This document shows positions 18,459 to 27,618 of a stretch of DNA of 64,000 bases, in pieces. A program made the position numbers and the translations under genes. The DNA lies in contig CAKZOO010000113.1 in the NCBI GenBank assembly GCA_937136455.1, positions 124,001 through 188,000 on the forward strand. The letters are read 5' to 3'. Position 1 is the first letter of the stretch; every line of letters begins with the position of its first letter. This DNA is from an uncultured Flavobacteriaceae bacterium (GTDB taxonomy: Bacteria; Bacteroidota; Bacteroidia; Flavobacteriales; Flavobacteriaceae). The notes below the pieces were generated by a model. It searched no databases, was not told where the DNA came from, and saw only the letters and a program-made list of their open reading frames with translations.

Positions 18459-20255
18459 ATGAAAAATATCAGAAACTTCTGTATCATTGCCCATATTGAC
18501 CACGGTAAGAGCACCTTGGCCGATCGGCTATTGGATTTTACGGGCTCTGTGACCGAAAGAGAGAAACAAAACCAGTTGTTAGACAATATGGATTTGGAAC
18601 GAGAAAGAGGAATTACTATTAAGAGTCACGCGATTCAAATGGAGTATGTTTACAAGGGTGAGACCTACATACTCAATTTGATCGACACTCCAGGTCACGT
18701 AGACTTTTCTTATGAAGTTTCTAGATCGATAGCTGCCTGTGAAGGAGCACTACTGGTTGTAGACGCTGCTCAAAGTATCCAGGCTCAAACCATCTCAAAC
18801 CTCTATTTAGCCTTAGAATCTGATTTAGAAATCATTCCTGTGCTTAATAAAATTGACCTTCCTTCTGCCAATCCAGAAGAGGTTACCGATGATATTGTAG
18901 ACCTGATCGGTTGTGACCCAGAAGAGGTGATACCAGCATCTGCCAAATCAGGAATAGGAATTGAGGAAATCTTAGCTGCAATTATCGAGAGAGTTCCACC
19001 TCCATCTGGAGAAGCTGAGGCGCCGCTTCAGGCATTGATTTTTGACTCTGTATACAATTCCTTTAGAGGGGTTGAAACGTATTTTAGAGTTTACGACGGT
19101 TCTATTAAAAAAGGACAGCAGATCAAGTTCATGAATACGGGTAAAACCTATTATGCAGATGAAATCGGAACCTTAAAACTCACTCAGCAACCCAAGAATG
19201 AAATTAAGGCTGGAGATGTTGGTTATTTGATCACTGGGATCAAAGAAGCAAAAGAAGTAAAGGTAGGAGATACCATTACGGACGCAAAGAATCCTACTAC
19301 AAAAGCAATTTCTGGTTTTGAGGATGTAAAGCCAATGGTATTTGCAGGAATTTACCCTGTTGATACTGAGGATTATGAAGACCTTAGAGCGTCTATGGAA
19401 AAGCTTCAACTCAATGATGCTTCATTGGTGTTTACCCCAGAGAGTTCAGCCGCTCTTGGTTTTGGTTTTCGTTGTGGATTCCTAGGAATGCTCCATATGG
19501 AAATCATTCAAGAACGCTTAGAACGCGAATTTGAAATGACGGTTATTACGACGGTTCCAAACGTATCGTATCACGCCTATACCAAGAAAACGCCAGATAC
19601 TCCAGTTATCGTAAATAACCCTTCGGATCTTCCAGACCCTTCTTACTTAGATCGTGTGGAAGAACCTTATATCAAGGCGACCATTATCACTAAGGCTGAT
19701 TTTGTGGGGAATGTGATGTCGCTTTGTATTGAAAAAAGAGGGCAGATTACCAATCAAACGTATTTGACAACCGACAGAGTGGAACTCAGTTTTGATATGC
19801 CGCTTGCAGAGATTGTATTCGATTTTTACGATCGATTAAAAACAGTCTCAAAGGGATATGCTTCTTTTGATTACGCACCTATTGGCATGAGAGAATCCAA
19901 GCTTGTTCGTGTCGATATCTTACTTAACGCGCAATCGGTGGATGCACTATCTGCTTTGATTCACTTAGATAACGCCGAGTCTATCGGACGAAGAATGTGT
20001 GAGAAATTAAGAGAGCTCATCCCAAGACAACAGTTTGACATTCCAATTCAAGCAGCCATTGGAGCAAAGATCATCTCTAGAGAAACCATTAAGGCCCTTC
20101 GAAAAGATGTGACTGCGAAATGTTATGGAGGAGATATTTCTAGAAAGCGTAAGCTTCTCGAAAAACAGAAGAAGGGTAAAAAACGGATGCGTCAAGTAGG
20201 TAATGTTGAGATTCCTCAACAGGCATTTATGGCTGTACTCAAGCTAAATGACTAA
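18459..20255 (+). CDS. lepA: Elongation factor 4 (LepA)
   Basis: Ribosome-bound translational GTPase that affects tRNA position and initiation or assembly of ribosomes. 598 residues, the standard length. G1 is AHIDHGKST (residues 10-18), G3 is DTPGH, G4 is NKID, and the C-terminal LepA-specific domain contains [14 protein letters not shown] and ends [29 protein letters not shown] sequence. The stop overlaps an upstream in-frame ATG option for dusB. Assignment is secure. Confidence 0.97.
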   Translation: MKNIRNFCIIAHIDHGKSTLADRLLDFTGSVTEREKQNQLLDNMDLERERGITIKSHAIQMEYVYKGETYILNLIDTPGHVDFSYEVSRSIAACEGALLVVDAAQSIQAQTISNLYLALESDLEIIPVLNKIDLPSANPEEVTDDIVDLIGCDPEEVIPASAKSGIGIEEILAAIIERVPPPSGEAEAPLQALIFDSVYNSFRGVETYFRVYDGSIKKGQQIKFMNTGKTYYADEIGTLKLTQQPKNEIKAGDVGYLITGIKEAKEVKVGDTITDAKNPTTKAISGFEDVKPMVFAGIYPVDTEDYEDLRASMEKLQLNDASLVFTPESSAALGFGFRCGFLGMLHMEIIQERLEREFEMTVITTVPNVSYHAYTKKTPDTPVIVNNPSDLPDPSYLDRVEEPYIKATIITKADFVGNVMSLCIEKRGQITNQTYLTTDRVELSFDMPLAEIVFDFYDRLKTVSKGYASFDYAPIGMRESKLVRVDILLNAQSVDALSALIHLDNAESIGRRMCEKLRELIPRQQFDIPIQAAIGAKIISRETIKALRKDVTAKCYGGDISRKRKLLEKQKKGKKRMRQVGNVEIPQQAFMAVLKLND

Positions 20256-20271
20256 GTTTAAACAAACCGCT

Positions 20272-21249
20272 ATGGTTAAAATAGGAGACATAGAACTCGG
20301 AGATTTTCCACTTCTGCTTGCACCCATGGAAGATGTGAGTGATCCTCCTTTTAGAGCCCTTTGTAAAGAGCAGGGAGCCGACGTGGTTTATACCGAATTT
20401 ATTTCTTCCGAAGGACTTATCAGAGACGCTGAAAAGTCGACTCAAAAACTCGATATCTACGACCAGGAACGACCTGTAGGTATTCAGATATTTGGGGCCA
20501 ACCTCGACTCGATGCTTCAGGCGATCGATCGAGTAGAAGCATCCAATCCTGATATCATTGACATTAACTTTGGATGTCCAGTTAAAAAAGTAGTCAGCAA
20601 GAACGCTGGCGCTGGTATTCTCAAAGACATTCCGCTGATGGTGGAGCTGTCAGAGGCCATGGTTAAGAGAACTAAGTTACCCGTCACCGTTAAGACTAGA
20701 CTTGGTTGGGATCACGATTCCATTCAAATCATGGAAGTGGCAGAGCGATTACAAGATGTAGGGATTCAAGCCTTATCGATTCACGGTAGAACTAGAGCTC
20801 AAATGTATAAAGGCGTTGCGGACTGGGCTCCAATCGCCGAGGTCAAAAACAACCCTAGAATCCACATTCCTATCTTTGGTAATGGCGATGTTGACAGTCC
20901 AGAAAAAGCAAAGTCAATGCGAGATGATTACGGCTTAGACGGAGCGATGATCGGAAGAGCTTCTATTGGAAATCCGTGGTTTTTTAAGCAGGTAAAACAC
21001 TTCTTTAAAACCGGAGAACACCTTCCGGAGCCGACACTAGAAGAGAAAGTTGAAATTGCTAGAAGACACCTTCAGATGGCGATAGATTGGAAAGGAGAAA
21101 AACTCGGAGTTTTTGAAACCAGACGCCATTATACCAATTACTTCAGAGGAATTCCGAACTTTAAACCGCTTCGTATGAAGATGGTGACCTCTGACGATGC
21201 CGAGGATGTTTTTAAAGCCTTTGACGAAGTCTTAGAACAATTTGCGTGA
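20272..21249 (+). CDS. dusB: tRNA-dihydrouridine synthase, DusB-type
   Basis: FMN-dependent enzyme reducing uridines in the tRNA D-loop. The TIM-barrel signatures are APMEDVSDPPFRALC, DINFGCPVKKVV (catalytic cysteine in GCPVKK), VKTRLGWD, IHGRTRAQMYKG and GNGDV. I start at the ATG at 20272 (MVKIGDIELG, 325 residues); an alternative ATG at 20248 would overlap lepA by eight bases and add eight residues without family support. Close coupling to lepA suggests co-transcription. Confidence 0.92.
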   Translation: MVKIGDIELGDFPLLLAPMEDVSDPPFRALCKEQGADVVYTEFISSEGLIRDAEKSTQKLDIYDQERPVGIQIFGANLDSMLQAIDRVEASNPDIIDINFGCPVKKVVSKNAGAGILKDIPLMVELSEAMVKRTKLPVTVKTRLGWDHDSIQIMEVAERLQDVGIQALSIHGRTRAQMYKGVADWAPIAEVKNNPRIHIPIFGNGDVDSPEKAKSMRDDYGLDGAMIGRASIGNPWFFKQVKHFFKTGEHLPEPTLEEKVEIARRHLQMAIDWKGEKLGVFETRRHYTNYFRGIPNFKPLRMKMVTSDDAEDVFKAFDEVLEQFA

Positions 21250-21250
21250 T

Positions 21251-24070
21251 TTATAAATTGTTAATGTAATCACTCAAACTTACCGCCTCGTTTAGTCCAA
21301 GTTTTTTTCTCAAACGATATCTTCTCATTTCAACGCTTTTAACGCTGATTCCAAGCACTTGAGCCATGTCTTTGGAATTCATCCCACCTCTAATATAGGT
21401 CATCAATAGAAAGTCTTGTCTTGATATTTTTTGATAAAATTGATTTTTAATTCGCTTTACAAATTCTTCGTCATAATCCGCTAAGGCTTTCTCAAATCGA
21501 TTCCAGTCTTTTTGTTCCTTAATGTTATCATTGATAAATTGTTGAAGATTTGACAAATCAATTTGATGTTTGTTTTCGACCTCACTTATCTTCTGACTCA
21601 ATTGATGTAACAATCGATTTTTTGAAAGCAGGTGTTCCGTTGAAATAGTTAACTCTCTTTTCTTAGTTTTTAGCTGATTTTCTAAGTTTTTTTGATGGAT
21701 TTTATTGATGCGTTCTTTTTCTTTAAGTTGAAGAAAATCCAATTTTTTTTGATTCTTCATCCTTAGGTCTAACTCTCTTTTTTTATAGGTTCTTCTCGTA
21801 AAATAAAAAGCTAGAAATAAAACCAAAAGAAGAACAAATGAAAATACCACCTGCACGGGCTTTTGTAGAAACCACGGTTCTTTAATAGTGAAAGAGAAAG
21901 TTACAATGGTGTCTTTTACCGATTTATTAGGAGCAATCAATTGAAACTCGTAAGATCCTGATTCAAGATTTAAAAACTCAACCTCTGGAACCATTTTTTG
22001 CTTTGAGTACAATTCACCATCCTGCATTAATCGAGTCTCGTATACCAAAGGGGAATATTTATTGTAAGATGGAATTCTGACTGAAAATCGAATGGAATTA
22101 GTTCGATAATCCATCTCCGCATCTTTCAAATTCAAAGGTTGCATAACCCAAGTGTTTTTTATCAATTGTTGAACCTTGCTAATGCTTGGATTTTCTGTTT
22201 TGTCCTGAGCTAAACGGTCTAAATCTAAAATCACAAAACCATCAGAAAGGCCTATTAAATAGCGTTCTTTTGAAAGATAATTAATGTTTTCAAAGCCTGA
22301 ATTTCCTAGATTTTCAAATACAAATTCTGGCAACTCATATTCGAATGAGGTATAAGAATCAGCCGTAAACTTTTTGCGAATCCCAAAAATAGACTGCTCT
22401 TTAAATCCTATCAACTGATGATTTATACCTGTTGTTAGAGTTGAAGAGATGATTTGATGAGGTTTGAGTAGTTTGGTAAAAATGGAGTCCTTAACTAATT
22501 TTTTAGTCGTCTCTTTAAAGGTGAAAATTCCATTAGTGGATTTGTAATACAGTTGCTCATCTAATTTAAAAAGAGAACTCTTGGTTCCGTTTTTTTCAAT
22601 GGTCCATTGATTTTTTACGAGTGTAAAATCATCATCAAACTCTAAAACAAAAACTCCGAGGTATTCATTGTTGATAAAGAGTTTATTGTTTTCAATTTCA
22701 AAGAATCGAGACGACACCTTTAATTCCTTTGGATGTGTTTTATAAAGTGGATCTCCATTGTTGAATTCAAAAATATACACACCATTATAGGTTCCTCCTA
22801 TAAGGTGATCATTGTATTTTTGAACACCCCAGAACCCACTTTCATTTGATATTAACGAACTGTTGAAGGGGTCTAATATTTTATAAAGCCCACTATTACT
22901 GGAGCAAAACAACTGATTCTCGATCAGATCTAATTTCCAAACTTGACCGTCTATTCCCTTAATTTTTGTCAATAGATCACGTTCAGAATTTAAATAGTAA
23001 AGCCCTTGATTTGTGCCTATATAAGTGCCCCCATTCCAATCGATTGCGGTGTAAACAGACCCAATATCTTTGGAGCTGTTTCGGTGCTCGAGATGGGGAC
23101 TGGTAATATTGACAAGAGCGATACCTCGATCCATTCCGGCCCATATATTTGAATCACGATCCTCAAACAATGAAAGAATCGTATTGTTGTCCAAACCATT
23201 ACTTCTTTTTAATGTGCCTTTAACTTCAAATGAATCATCTAGCCAAACAATTCCATTTCCAACGGTACCCAAAACAATAAGCCCAGATTTCATTTGATGT
23301 ATAGAGTAAATGTTGTCTTGAAGAATTTTTAAATTGGATTCAAGCTCCAAAGCACCTTCTTTCCAACGATAGATCATACCATTATTGGTCACCAAATAGT
23401 TGTTCGTCCCCACTTTTATTGCAGCGATGATAGATGACCACTGAACGTCTTTTGGTTGAGCTAAGGGTTTAGTTGCTCTAAATAATTCGAACAAGCCTTT
23501 TTGTAAGTCTATCAGATAAGGGATTCCTTCTAAGAAAATTAGACTGTTATTGCTGAATTCTCCATCTATTTGTTGAAAGTTTTTTAATTCCTGATCGATC
23601 ACAATAACCCTTTCAAGAGATTGAAAAATCAAGTATTCCTCAAAAACACTAACATTCCAAAAGGATTCTCCATCAATACTGTTGATTCCCATCTTATCAA
23701 CTAAAGACTCATATTGATACACTCCCAGCTCGTCTTTGGTCCAAATTCCAAAATCCATAAGTCCTCCACTGAGTATGGAATTTCCAAATTCATGAACAGA
23801 TCTAAAGATAGTTGGTCGATCTATTTTTAATACATTCCAATTGGTCCCATCGTATTGAAGCAATTCGTCGTGATTAGCAAAAAACAAATCACCTTCTTGA
23901 TTTTGAGTGATGTCCCAAATTTGATTTTCACCTTTATACTCGGAGGGGCTAAAGTTTATCAGTGGGGGGCTTAGTTGTCCAAAAACTGATTCTATCGAGA
24001 GTATCGATACGGATATGCCCCATAATAGGAGTATAAAAATAGACTTATTTACCTCTACATTACCTCTCAT
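21251..24070 (-). CDS. Y_Y_Y / two-component-propeller transmembrane regulator with LuxR-type HTH
   Basis: A 939-residue one-component sensor-regulator. An N-terminal signal/anchor segment (about residues 8-31) precedes a large periplasmic region of repeated propeller blades (for example LIYDIT-like WDITQNQEGDLFFAN and LFEDRDSNIWAGMDRGI). A Y_Y_Y-type domain (about residues 660-730) and a membrane helix (about 745-765) follow. A long charged coiled coil leads to a C-terminal LuxR-type HTH (GGMNSKDMAQVLGISVKSVE). Such proteins sense oligosaccharides and control nearby glycan genes. It faces the GH16 cluster across a 158-base gap, so it is probably its regulator. It lacks a histidine-kinase domain, unlike hybrid SusR-type systems. 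Confidence 0.87.
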   Translation of the reverse strand: MRGNVEVNKSIFILLLWGISVSILSIESVFGQLSPPLINFSPSEYKGENQIWDITQNQEGDLFFANHDELLQYDGTNWNVLKIDRPTIFRSVHEFGNSILSGGLMDFGIWTKDELGVYQYESLVDKMGINSIDGESFWNVSVFEEYLIFQSLERVIVIDQELKNFQQIDGEFSNNSLIFLEGIPYLIDLQKGLFELFRATKPLAQPKDVQWSSIIAAIKVGTNNYLVTNNGMIYRWKEGALELESNLKILQDNIYSIHQMKSGLIVLGTVGNGIVWLDDSFEVKGTLKRSNGLDNNTILSLFEDRDSNIWAGMDRGIALVNITSPHLEHRNSSKDIGSVYTAIDWNGGTYIGTNQGLYYLNSERDLLTKIKGIDGQVWKLDLIENQLFCSSNSGLYKILDPFNSSLISNESGFWGVQKYNDHLIGGTYNGVYIFEFNNGDPLYKTHPKELKVSSRFFEIENNKLFINNEYLGVFVLEFDDDFTLVKNQWTIEKNGTKSSLFKLDEQLYYKSTNGIFTFKETTKKLVKDSIFTKLLKPHQIISSTLTTGINHQLIGFKEQSIFGIRKKFTADSYTSFEYELPEFVFENLGNSGFENINYLSKERYLIGLSDGFVILDLDRLAQDKTENPSISKVQQLIKNTWVMQPLNLKDAEMDYRTNSIRFSVRIPSYNKYSPLVYETRLMQDGELYSKQKMVPEVEFLNLESGSYEFQLIAPNKSVKDTIVTFSFTIKEPWFLQKPVQVVFSFVLLLVLFLAFYFTRRTYKKRELDLRMKNQKKLDFLQLKEKERINKIHQKNLENQLKTKKRELTISTEHLLSKNRLLHQLSQKISEVENKHQIDLSNLQQFINDNIKEQKDWNRFEKALADYDEEFVKRIKNQFYQKISRQDFLLMTYIRGGMNSKDMAQVLGISVKSVEMRRYRLRKKLGLNEAVSLSDYINNL

Positions 24071-24143
24071 ATAATAATTTTATACTTACAAATAAAGCAA
24101 ATTAATTAATTGAAAATGAGATTTATATAATTAATTTTTATAG

Positions 24144-24161
24144 ATGTAGTCAATATGTAGT
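24144..24161 (+). promoter_or_regulatory. Direct repeat ATGTAGT x2, candidate operator
   Basis: ATGTAGT occurs at 24144-24150 and 24155-24161, 11 bases apart from start to start (one helical turn), between the divergent sensor-regulator and the glucan-binding lipoprotein. This is the expected place for the regulator's binding site. No binding evidence exists; the motif is only seven bases. Confidence 0.35.
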
Positions 24162-24228
24162 GTTGAAAAATCAATCTACTAAATCAATAGAGTGTAATTT
24201 AGTGGAAGTAACAAACAATTAAATAAAA

Positions 24229-25884
24229 ATGAAAGCAACAATTTCGAATTCAAGTAAAATTTTGACAATGATGGCGCTCAGTTCGCTATTGTTCATTAAC
24301 TGTACTAAAGAGACTGAACCCGAACCAGAACCAGAACCAGATCCAGATCCAGTTTCTGTTGTAGAAGGATGTGATACGTTCACAGAGCAAGATCCAAGTT
24401 TAAACACTGCAGCAATTGATTTTGAGTGCACAGGAAATGCTTTTTTAGAAGAAGATGCACTCTCAGCTGACAATTTAGACGGTAACTGGGGACGTTTTGG
24501 CGGTCCAGATGGTCAAGCTTATTTAAAGCTCAATTATATTGACAATCCTAACGCATCAGGAATCAATACCTCAACTAAGGTTTTATCAATAACTGAAGAT
24601 GCCGGTATTGAACCATGGGCAGGTTTTTTCTTTAACCTCAATGAGAAAGTAACTTTCCCAGCTGGACAGGAAGCTATTGCGATTGATGTTCATTCAGCAG
24701 CTCCAGGACAAGATGTTTTATTCAAAATGGAGGACAGCACTAACTCTGATGTATTTAAAGAATCACGTGTAGTTACAACTGCAGATGGTGCATGGGAAAC
24801 ACTGACCTACAACTTTACAGCTGAGGATTCAGGTAAGTACGACCGTATTGTCATCATTGCCAATATTGTAAAAACAAACGATGCTGAGGCTGTTTATTAT
24901 ATAGACAACATTCGTTTTACAACTCCTGAGGAGGATACCGAGAACGGTTCAGCTCCAACAGCAGAAGCAGCAGCTCCTACAAAAGACGCATCAGAAGTAA
25001 TGTCAATCTTTAGTGATATCTATACAGATGTAGAGGGAACGAATTTCAATCCCAACTGGGGTCAAGCTACTGTAGCTACTATTGAAGAAATCGCTACAGA
25101 TAAAAATGTCCTAAAATACGAAGGAATCAATTATCAAGGAACTGAATTTGCGTCGGCTTTAGATGCTTCTGCATACCAGTTTATACATCTTGATTATTGG
25201 ACTGCTGATTCCACAGCACTTAATTTCTTTTTAATTAGCACAGGACCAGCTGAAACAGCAAAGGCTCTTGATGTAACTACAAAAGAACAATGGATTTCTG
25301 TTGATATTCCGTTGAGTGATTTTTCAGGGGTTGATCTTGCTGACATCATTCAGTTTAAAGTTGATGGAAATGGAACGGTATTCTTTGATAATATCTATTT
25401 CCACACTCCTGCTGATGCTGCAACAGAACCAACATCGGCAGCTCCAGCTCCAACAGCAGCAGCAGAAGGAGTAATGTCAATCTTTAGTGATTCATACACG
25501 GATGTTGAGGGGACTAATTTTAACCCAGACTGGGGACAAGCAACAGTGTCTACTATTGTTGAGATTGCAACGGATAACAGTGCAATTAAATATCAAGGCT
25601 TAAACTATCAAGGAACTCAGTTTGCGTCTGCTTTAAACGTGAGCGCTTACCAATACATCCACATCGACTATTGGACAGCAGATTCAACGGCACTCAATTT
25701 CTTTTTGATCAGTACAGGTCCACAGGAAACTGCAAAAGCATTGGATGTTGCAACCAAAGGAGAATGGGTTTCAGTAGACATTCCTTTAAGTGATTTTACA
25801 GGTGTAGATTTATCAGATGTAATTCAATTTAAGGTTGACGGAAACGGAACGGTTTTCTTTGACAACATTTATTTTCACAACTAA
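24229..25884 (+). CDS. Multidomain carbohydrate-binding-like surface lipoprotein
   Basis: A 551-residue lipoprotein with lipobox LFINC (Cys25) and a linker of Glu-Pro/Asp-Pro dipeptides (residues 30-41, hexamer DNA repeats at 24316-24351). Domain 1 (about residues 45-235) begins VEGCDTF and is clearly related to the N-terminal domain of the GH16 at 27619. Domains 2 (from residue 257) and 3 (from residue 415) are near copies, each beginning VMSIFSD and ending VFFDNIYFH, a jelly-roll CBM-like pattern. Pro/Ala/Thr linkers separate them. No catalytic motif is seen. Its position as first gene before three GH16 lipoproteins suggests it captures glucan at the cell surface. Binding itself is inferred. 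Confidence 0.75.
   Translation: MKATISNSSKILTMMALSSLLFINCTKETEPEPEPEPDPDPVSVVEGCDTFTEQDPSLNTAAIDFECTGNAFLEEDALSADNLDGNWGRFGGPDGQAYLKLNYIDNPNASGINTSTKVLSITEDAGIEPWAGFFFNLNEKVTFPAGQEAIAIDVHSAAPGQDVLFKMEDSTNSDVFKESRVVTTADGAWETLTYNFTAEDSGKYDRIVIIANIVKTNDAEAVYYIDNIRFTTPEEDTENGSAPTAEAAAPTKDASEVMSIFSDIYTDVEGTNFNPNWGQATVATIEEIATDKNVLKYEGINYQGTEFASALDASAYQFIHLDYWTADSTALNFFLISTGPAETAKALDVTTKEQWISVDIPLSDFSGVDLADIIQFKVDGNGTVFFDNIYFHTPADAATEPTSAAPAPTAAAEGVMSIFSDSYTDVEGTNFNPDWGQATVSTIVEIATDNSAIKYQGLNYQGTQFASALNVSAYQYIHIDYWTADSTALNFFLISTGPQETAKALDVATKGEWVSVDIPLSDFTGVDLSDVIQFKVDGNGTVFFDNIYFHN
24997..25881 (+). repeat. Tandem internal domain duplication
   Basis: Two related segments of about 411 bases start at 24997 and 25471 (period 474) and encode domains 2 and 3 of the lipoprotein. 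The proteins match at most positions, for example TDVEGTNFNP(N/D)WGQATV. The third-position differences are many, so the duplication is not very recent or the copies have diverged under protein constraint. Confidence 0.85.
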
Positions 25885-25930
25885 TATCTAATTTAGAGCA
25901 CAAAAGAGATTAATTTAATATTTTTATTTG

Positions 25931-26773
25931 ATGAAACAGATTCAATTATATACACTTTTGTGCTCTTTTTTCATTCTTTTAGGATGCTCTAAGGAGCCTA
26001 CAATAAACCCAGACCCAAGCCCAACAGAGGAACCAGGACTTACGTTGACTGAACAAGACAAGATAGGGCTGGTATGGTCTGAAGAATTTGAGGGGAGCAC
26101 TCTTAATTCTCAGCTTTGGAGTTATGATTTAGGAGATGGTTCTGCTTATGGAATCCCAGGTTGGGGAAATCAAGAAGAACAAACCTATACTTCAAATTCC
26201 AAGAACATCAAGTTGGAAAACGGATATTTGAAAATCACGGCTCGAAAAGAAAACGTCGACAATAAAAACTATACTTCTGCTCGAATAAAAAGTCAAAATA
26301 AATTTGATTTCAAGCAAGGAAGATTAAAGGTCCGCGCTAAATTTCCTCAATCAAAAGGAACTTGGCCAGCTATATGGCTCATGGGACAAAACATTGATCA
26401 GGTGGGATGGCCTTCTTGTGGGGAAATAGATCTCGTGGAGCAAAACGGGCAGGAAAAGAATAAAATACTTGGAACGGTTCACTGGTTAAATTCATCTGAT
26501 AATAGCAATGCAAAATTCGGAACTGAATTAGTGTCTAATAGTATTGGAGATTCCTTTAAAGAATACATCCTTATTTGGGATACGAATTCGATAAAAATGT
26601 ATGTTGAAAGTGTAAAGTATTTTGAAATGAACATCAATTCAAGTATGCCTTTTGACCAACCATTTTTTCTATTACTAAATTTAGCAATGGGAGGGAGCTT
26701 AGGAGGTACTATAGACTCCAATTTTAGCAGCGACACCTTCACTATTGATTATATGAGACTTTATGAAAATTAA
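25931..26773 (+). CDS. GH16 endo-beta-glucanase lipoprotein (laminarinase-like) 1
   Basis: A 280-residue lipoprotein with lipobox LLGC and a Pro/Glu linker. The GH16 fold starts at LVWSEEFEG. The catalytic ExDxxE motif is GEIDLVEQ (Glu165, Asp167, Glu170), without the extra residue separating lichenase-type enzymes, which fits beta-1,3-glucanases. Conserved YTSARIKSQNKF, GTWPAIWLMG and LLLNLAMGGSLGG support a laminarinase. The ATG at 25931 is preferred to the TTG just before it. It begins 46 bases after the binding lipoprotein and overlaps the next GH16 by 11 bases. Confidence 0.9.
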   Translation: MKQIQLYTLLCSFFILLGCSKEPTINPDPSPTEEPGLTLTEQDKIGLVWSEEFEGSTLNSQLWSYDLGDGSAYGIPGWGNQEEQTYTSNSKNIKLENGYLKITARKENVDNKNYTSARIKSQNKFDFKQGRLKVRAKFPQSKGTWPAIWLMGQNIDQVGWPSCGEIDLVEQNGQEKNKILGTVHWLNSSDNSNAKFGTELVSNSIGDSFKEYILIWDTNSIKMYVESVKYFEMNINSSMPFDQPFFLLLNLAMGGSLGGTIDSNFSSDTFTIDYMRLYEN

Positions 26774-27563
26774 TACAATACTAGCAGCAGTCTTAACGCT
26801 TATTTTTATAAGTTGTGCAGAGACTGTAACTCAAGAAAAGACTTACCAACTTGTTTGGGCAGATGAATTTGAAACCGATGGAGCATTGGATTCTCAAAAA
26901 TGGTTTCTAGAGACAGTAGCTCCAGAAAACGGAAGTTGGTACAACAACGAATTGCAACATTATACCGATCGAGAGGACAATGCTTATAGCAGCGAGGGAA
27001 CCTTAAAAATTGTTGCCAAGAAAGAAGAATTCACATCCACAGGAACAACTAAGGAATACACCTCAGCTCGTCTTAATTCAAAATTTCAATTTACATATGG
27101 TAAGGTTGAGGTTCGCGCAAAGCTCCCTAGAACTCAAGGAACCTGGCCTGCAATATGGGCTTTAGGCGCCAATATCAATGAAGTACCTTGGCCAAAATGT
27201 GGTGAAATTGACATCATGGAACAACTCTTTGAAGATCATTTAATGGTACAATCGGCCGTCCACGTTCAAGGTCGCTATGGAGATCATCCAGCATTGAAAC
27301 AGTTGAATGTTTCTGATGTCACTGAAAATTTTCATGTTTATGGAATGATTTGGGATGAAGAAAAGATTGATTTTACAGTCGATGGAACTGTATTTTTCAC
27401 TTACAATCCTGAAGACCGATCAGAGGATTTTTGGCCTTTTAATAAAGATCAATTCTTGTTATTTAATGTTGCTGTTGGAGGTAGCTTAGGTGGAGAGGTT
27501 AGTCCAGATTTTGATCAAGATCAAATGGAAGTAGACTATGTACGAGTCTATCAAAAGAAGTAA
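26763..27563 (+). CDS. GH16 endo-beta-glucanase lipoprotein (laminarinase-like) 2
   Basis: A 266-residue lipoprotein with lipobox FISC. The GH16 catalytic motif is GEIDIMEQ (Glu148, Asp150, Glu153), with YTSARLNSKFQF, GTWPAIWALG and LLFNVAVGGSLGG around it. Its ATG lies within the 3' end of the first GH16 (11-base overlap), indicating translational coupling. A terminator follows, so the third GH16 may be partly separate. Sequence is closer to the catalytic part of GH16 number 3 than to number 1 (for example WNNELQHYTDR-like segments). Confidence 0.9.
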   Translation: MKINTILAAVLTLIFISCAETVTQEKTYQLVWADEFETDGALDSQKWFLETVAPENGSWYNNELQHYTDREDNAYSSEGTLKIVAKKEEFTSTGTTKEYTSARLNSKFQFTYGKVEVRAKLPRTQGTWPAIWALGANINEVPWPKCGEIDIMEQLFEDHLMVQSAVHVQGRYGDHPALKQLNVSDVTENFHVYGMIWDEEKIDFTVDGTVFFTYNPEDRSEDFWPFNKDQFLLFNVAVGGSLGGEVSPDFDQDQMEVDYVRVYQKK

Positions 27564-27575
27564 TCGATCACAGTA

Positions 27576-27599
27576 AAGCTCCTTGAGGGAGCTTTTTTT
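27576..27599 (+). terminator. Intrinsic terminator after GH16 number 2
   Basis: AAGCTCC (27576-27582) pairs with GGAGCTT (27588-27594) and runs into a T tract. It lies 13 bases after the second GH16 stop and 20 bases before the third GH16 ATG, so it may attenuate read-through within the cluster. Confidence 0.75.
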
Positions 27600-27618
27600 A
27601 ATTTTTGATATTTAATTT

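Noticed and set aside
24219..24473. Reverse-strand frame with a long Gly-Ser repeat
   Set aside because: It is the mirror of the Glu-Pro/Asp-Pro hexamer repeats in the lipoprotein coding strand.
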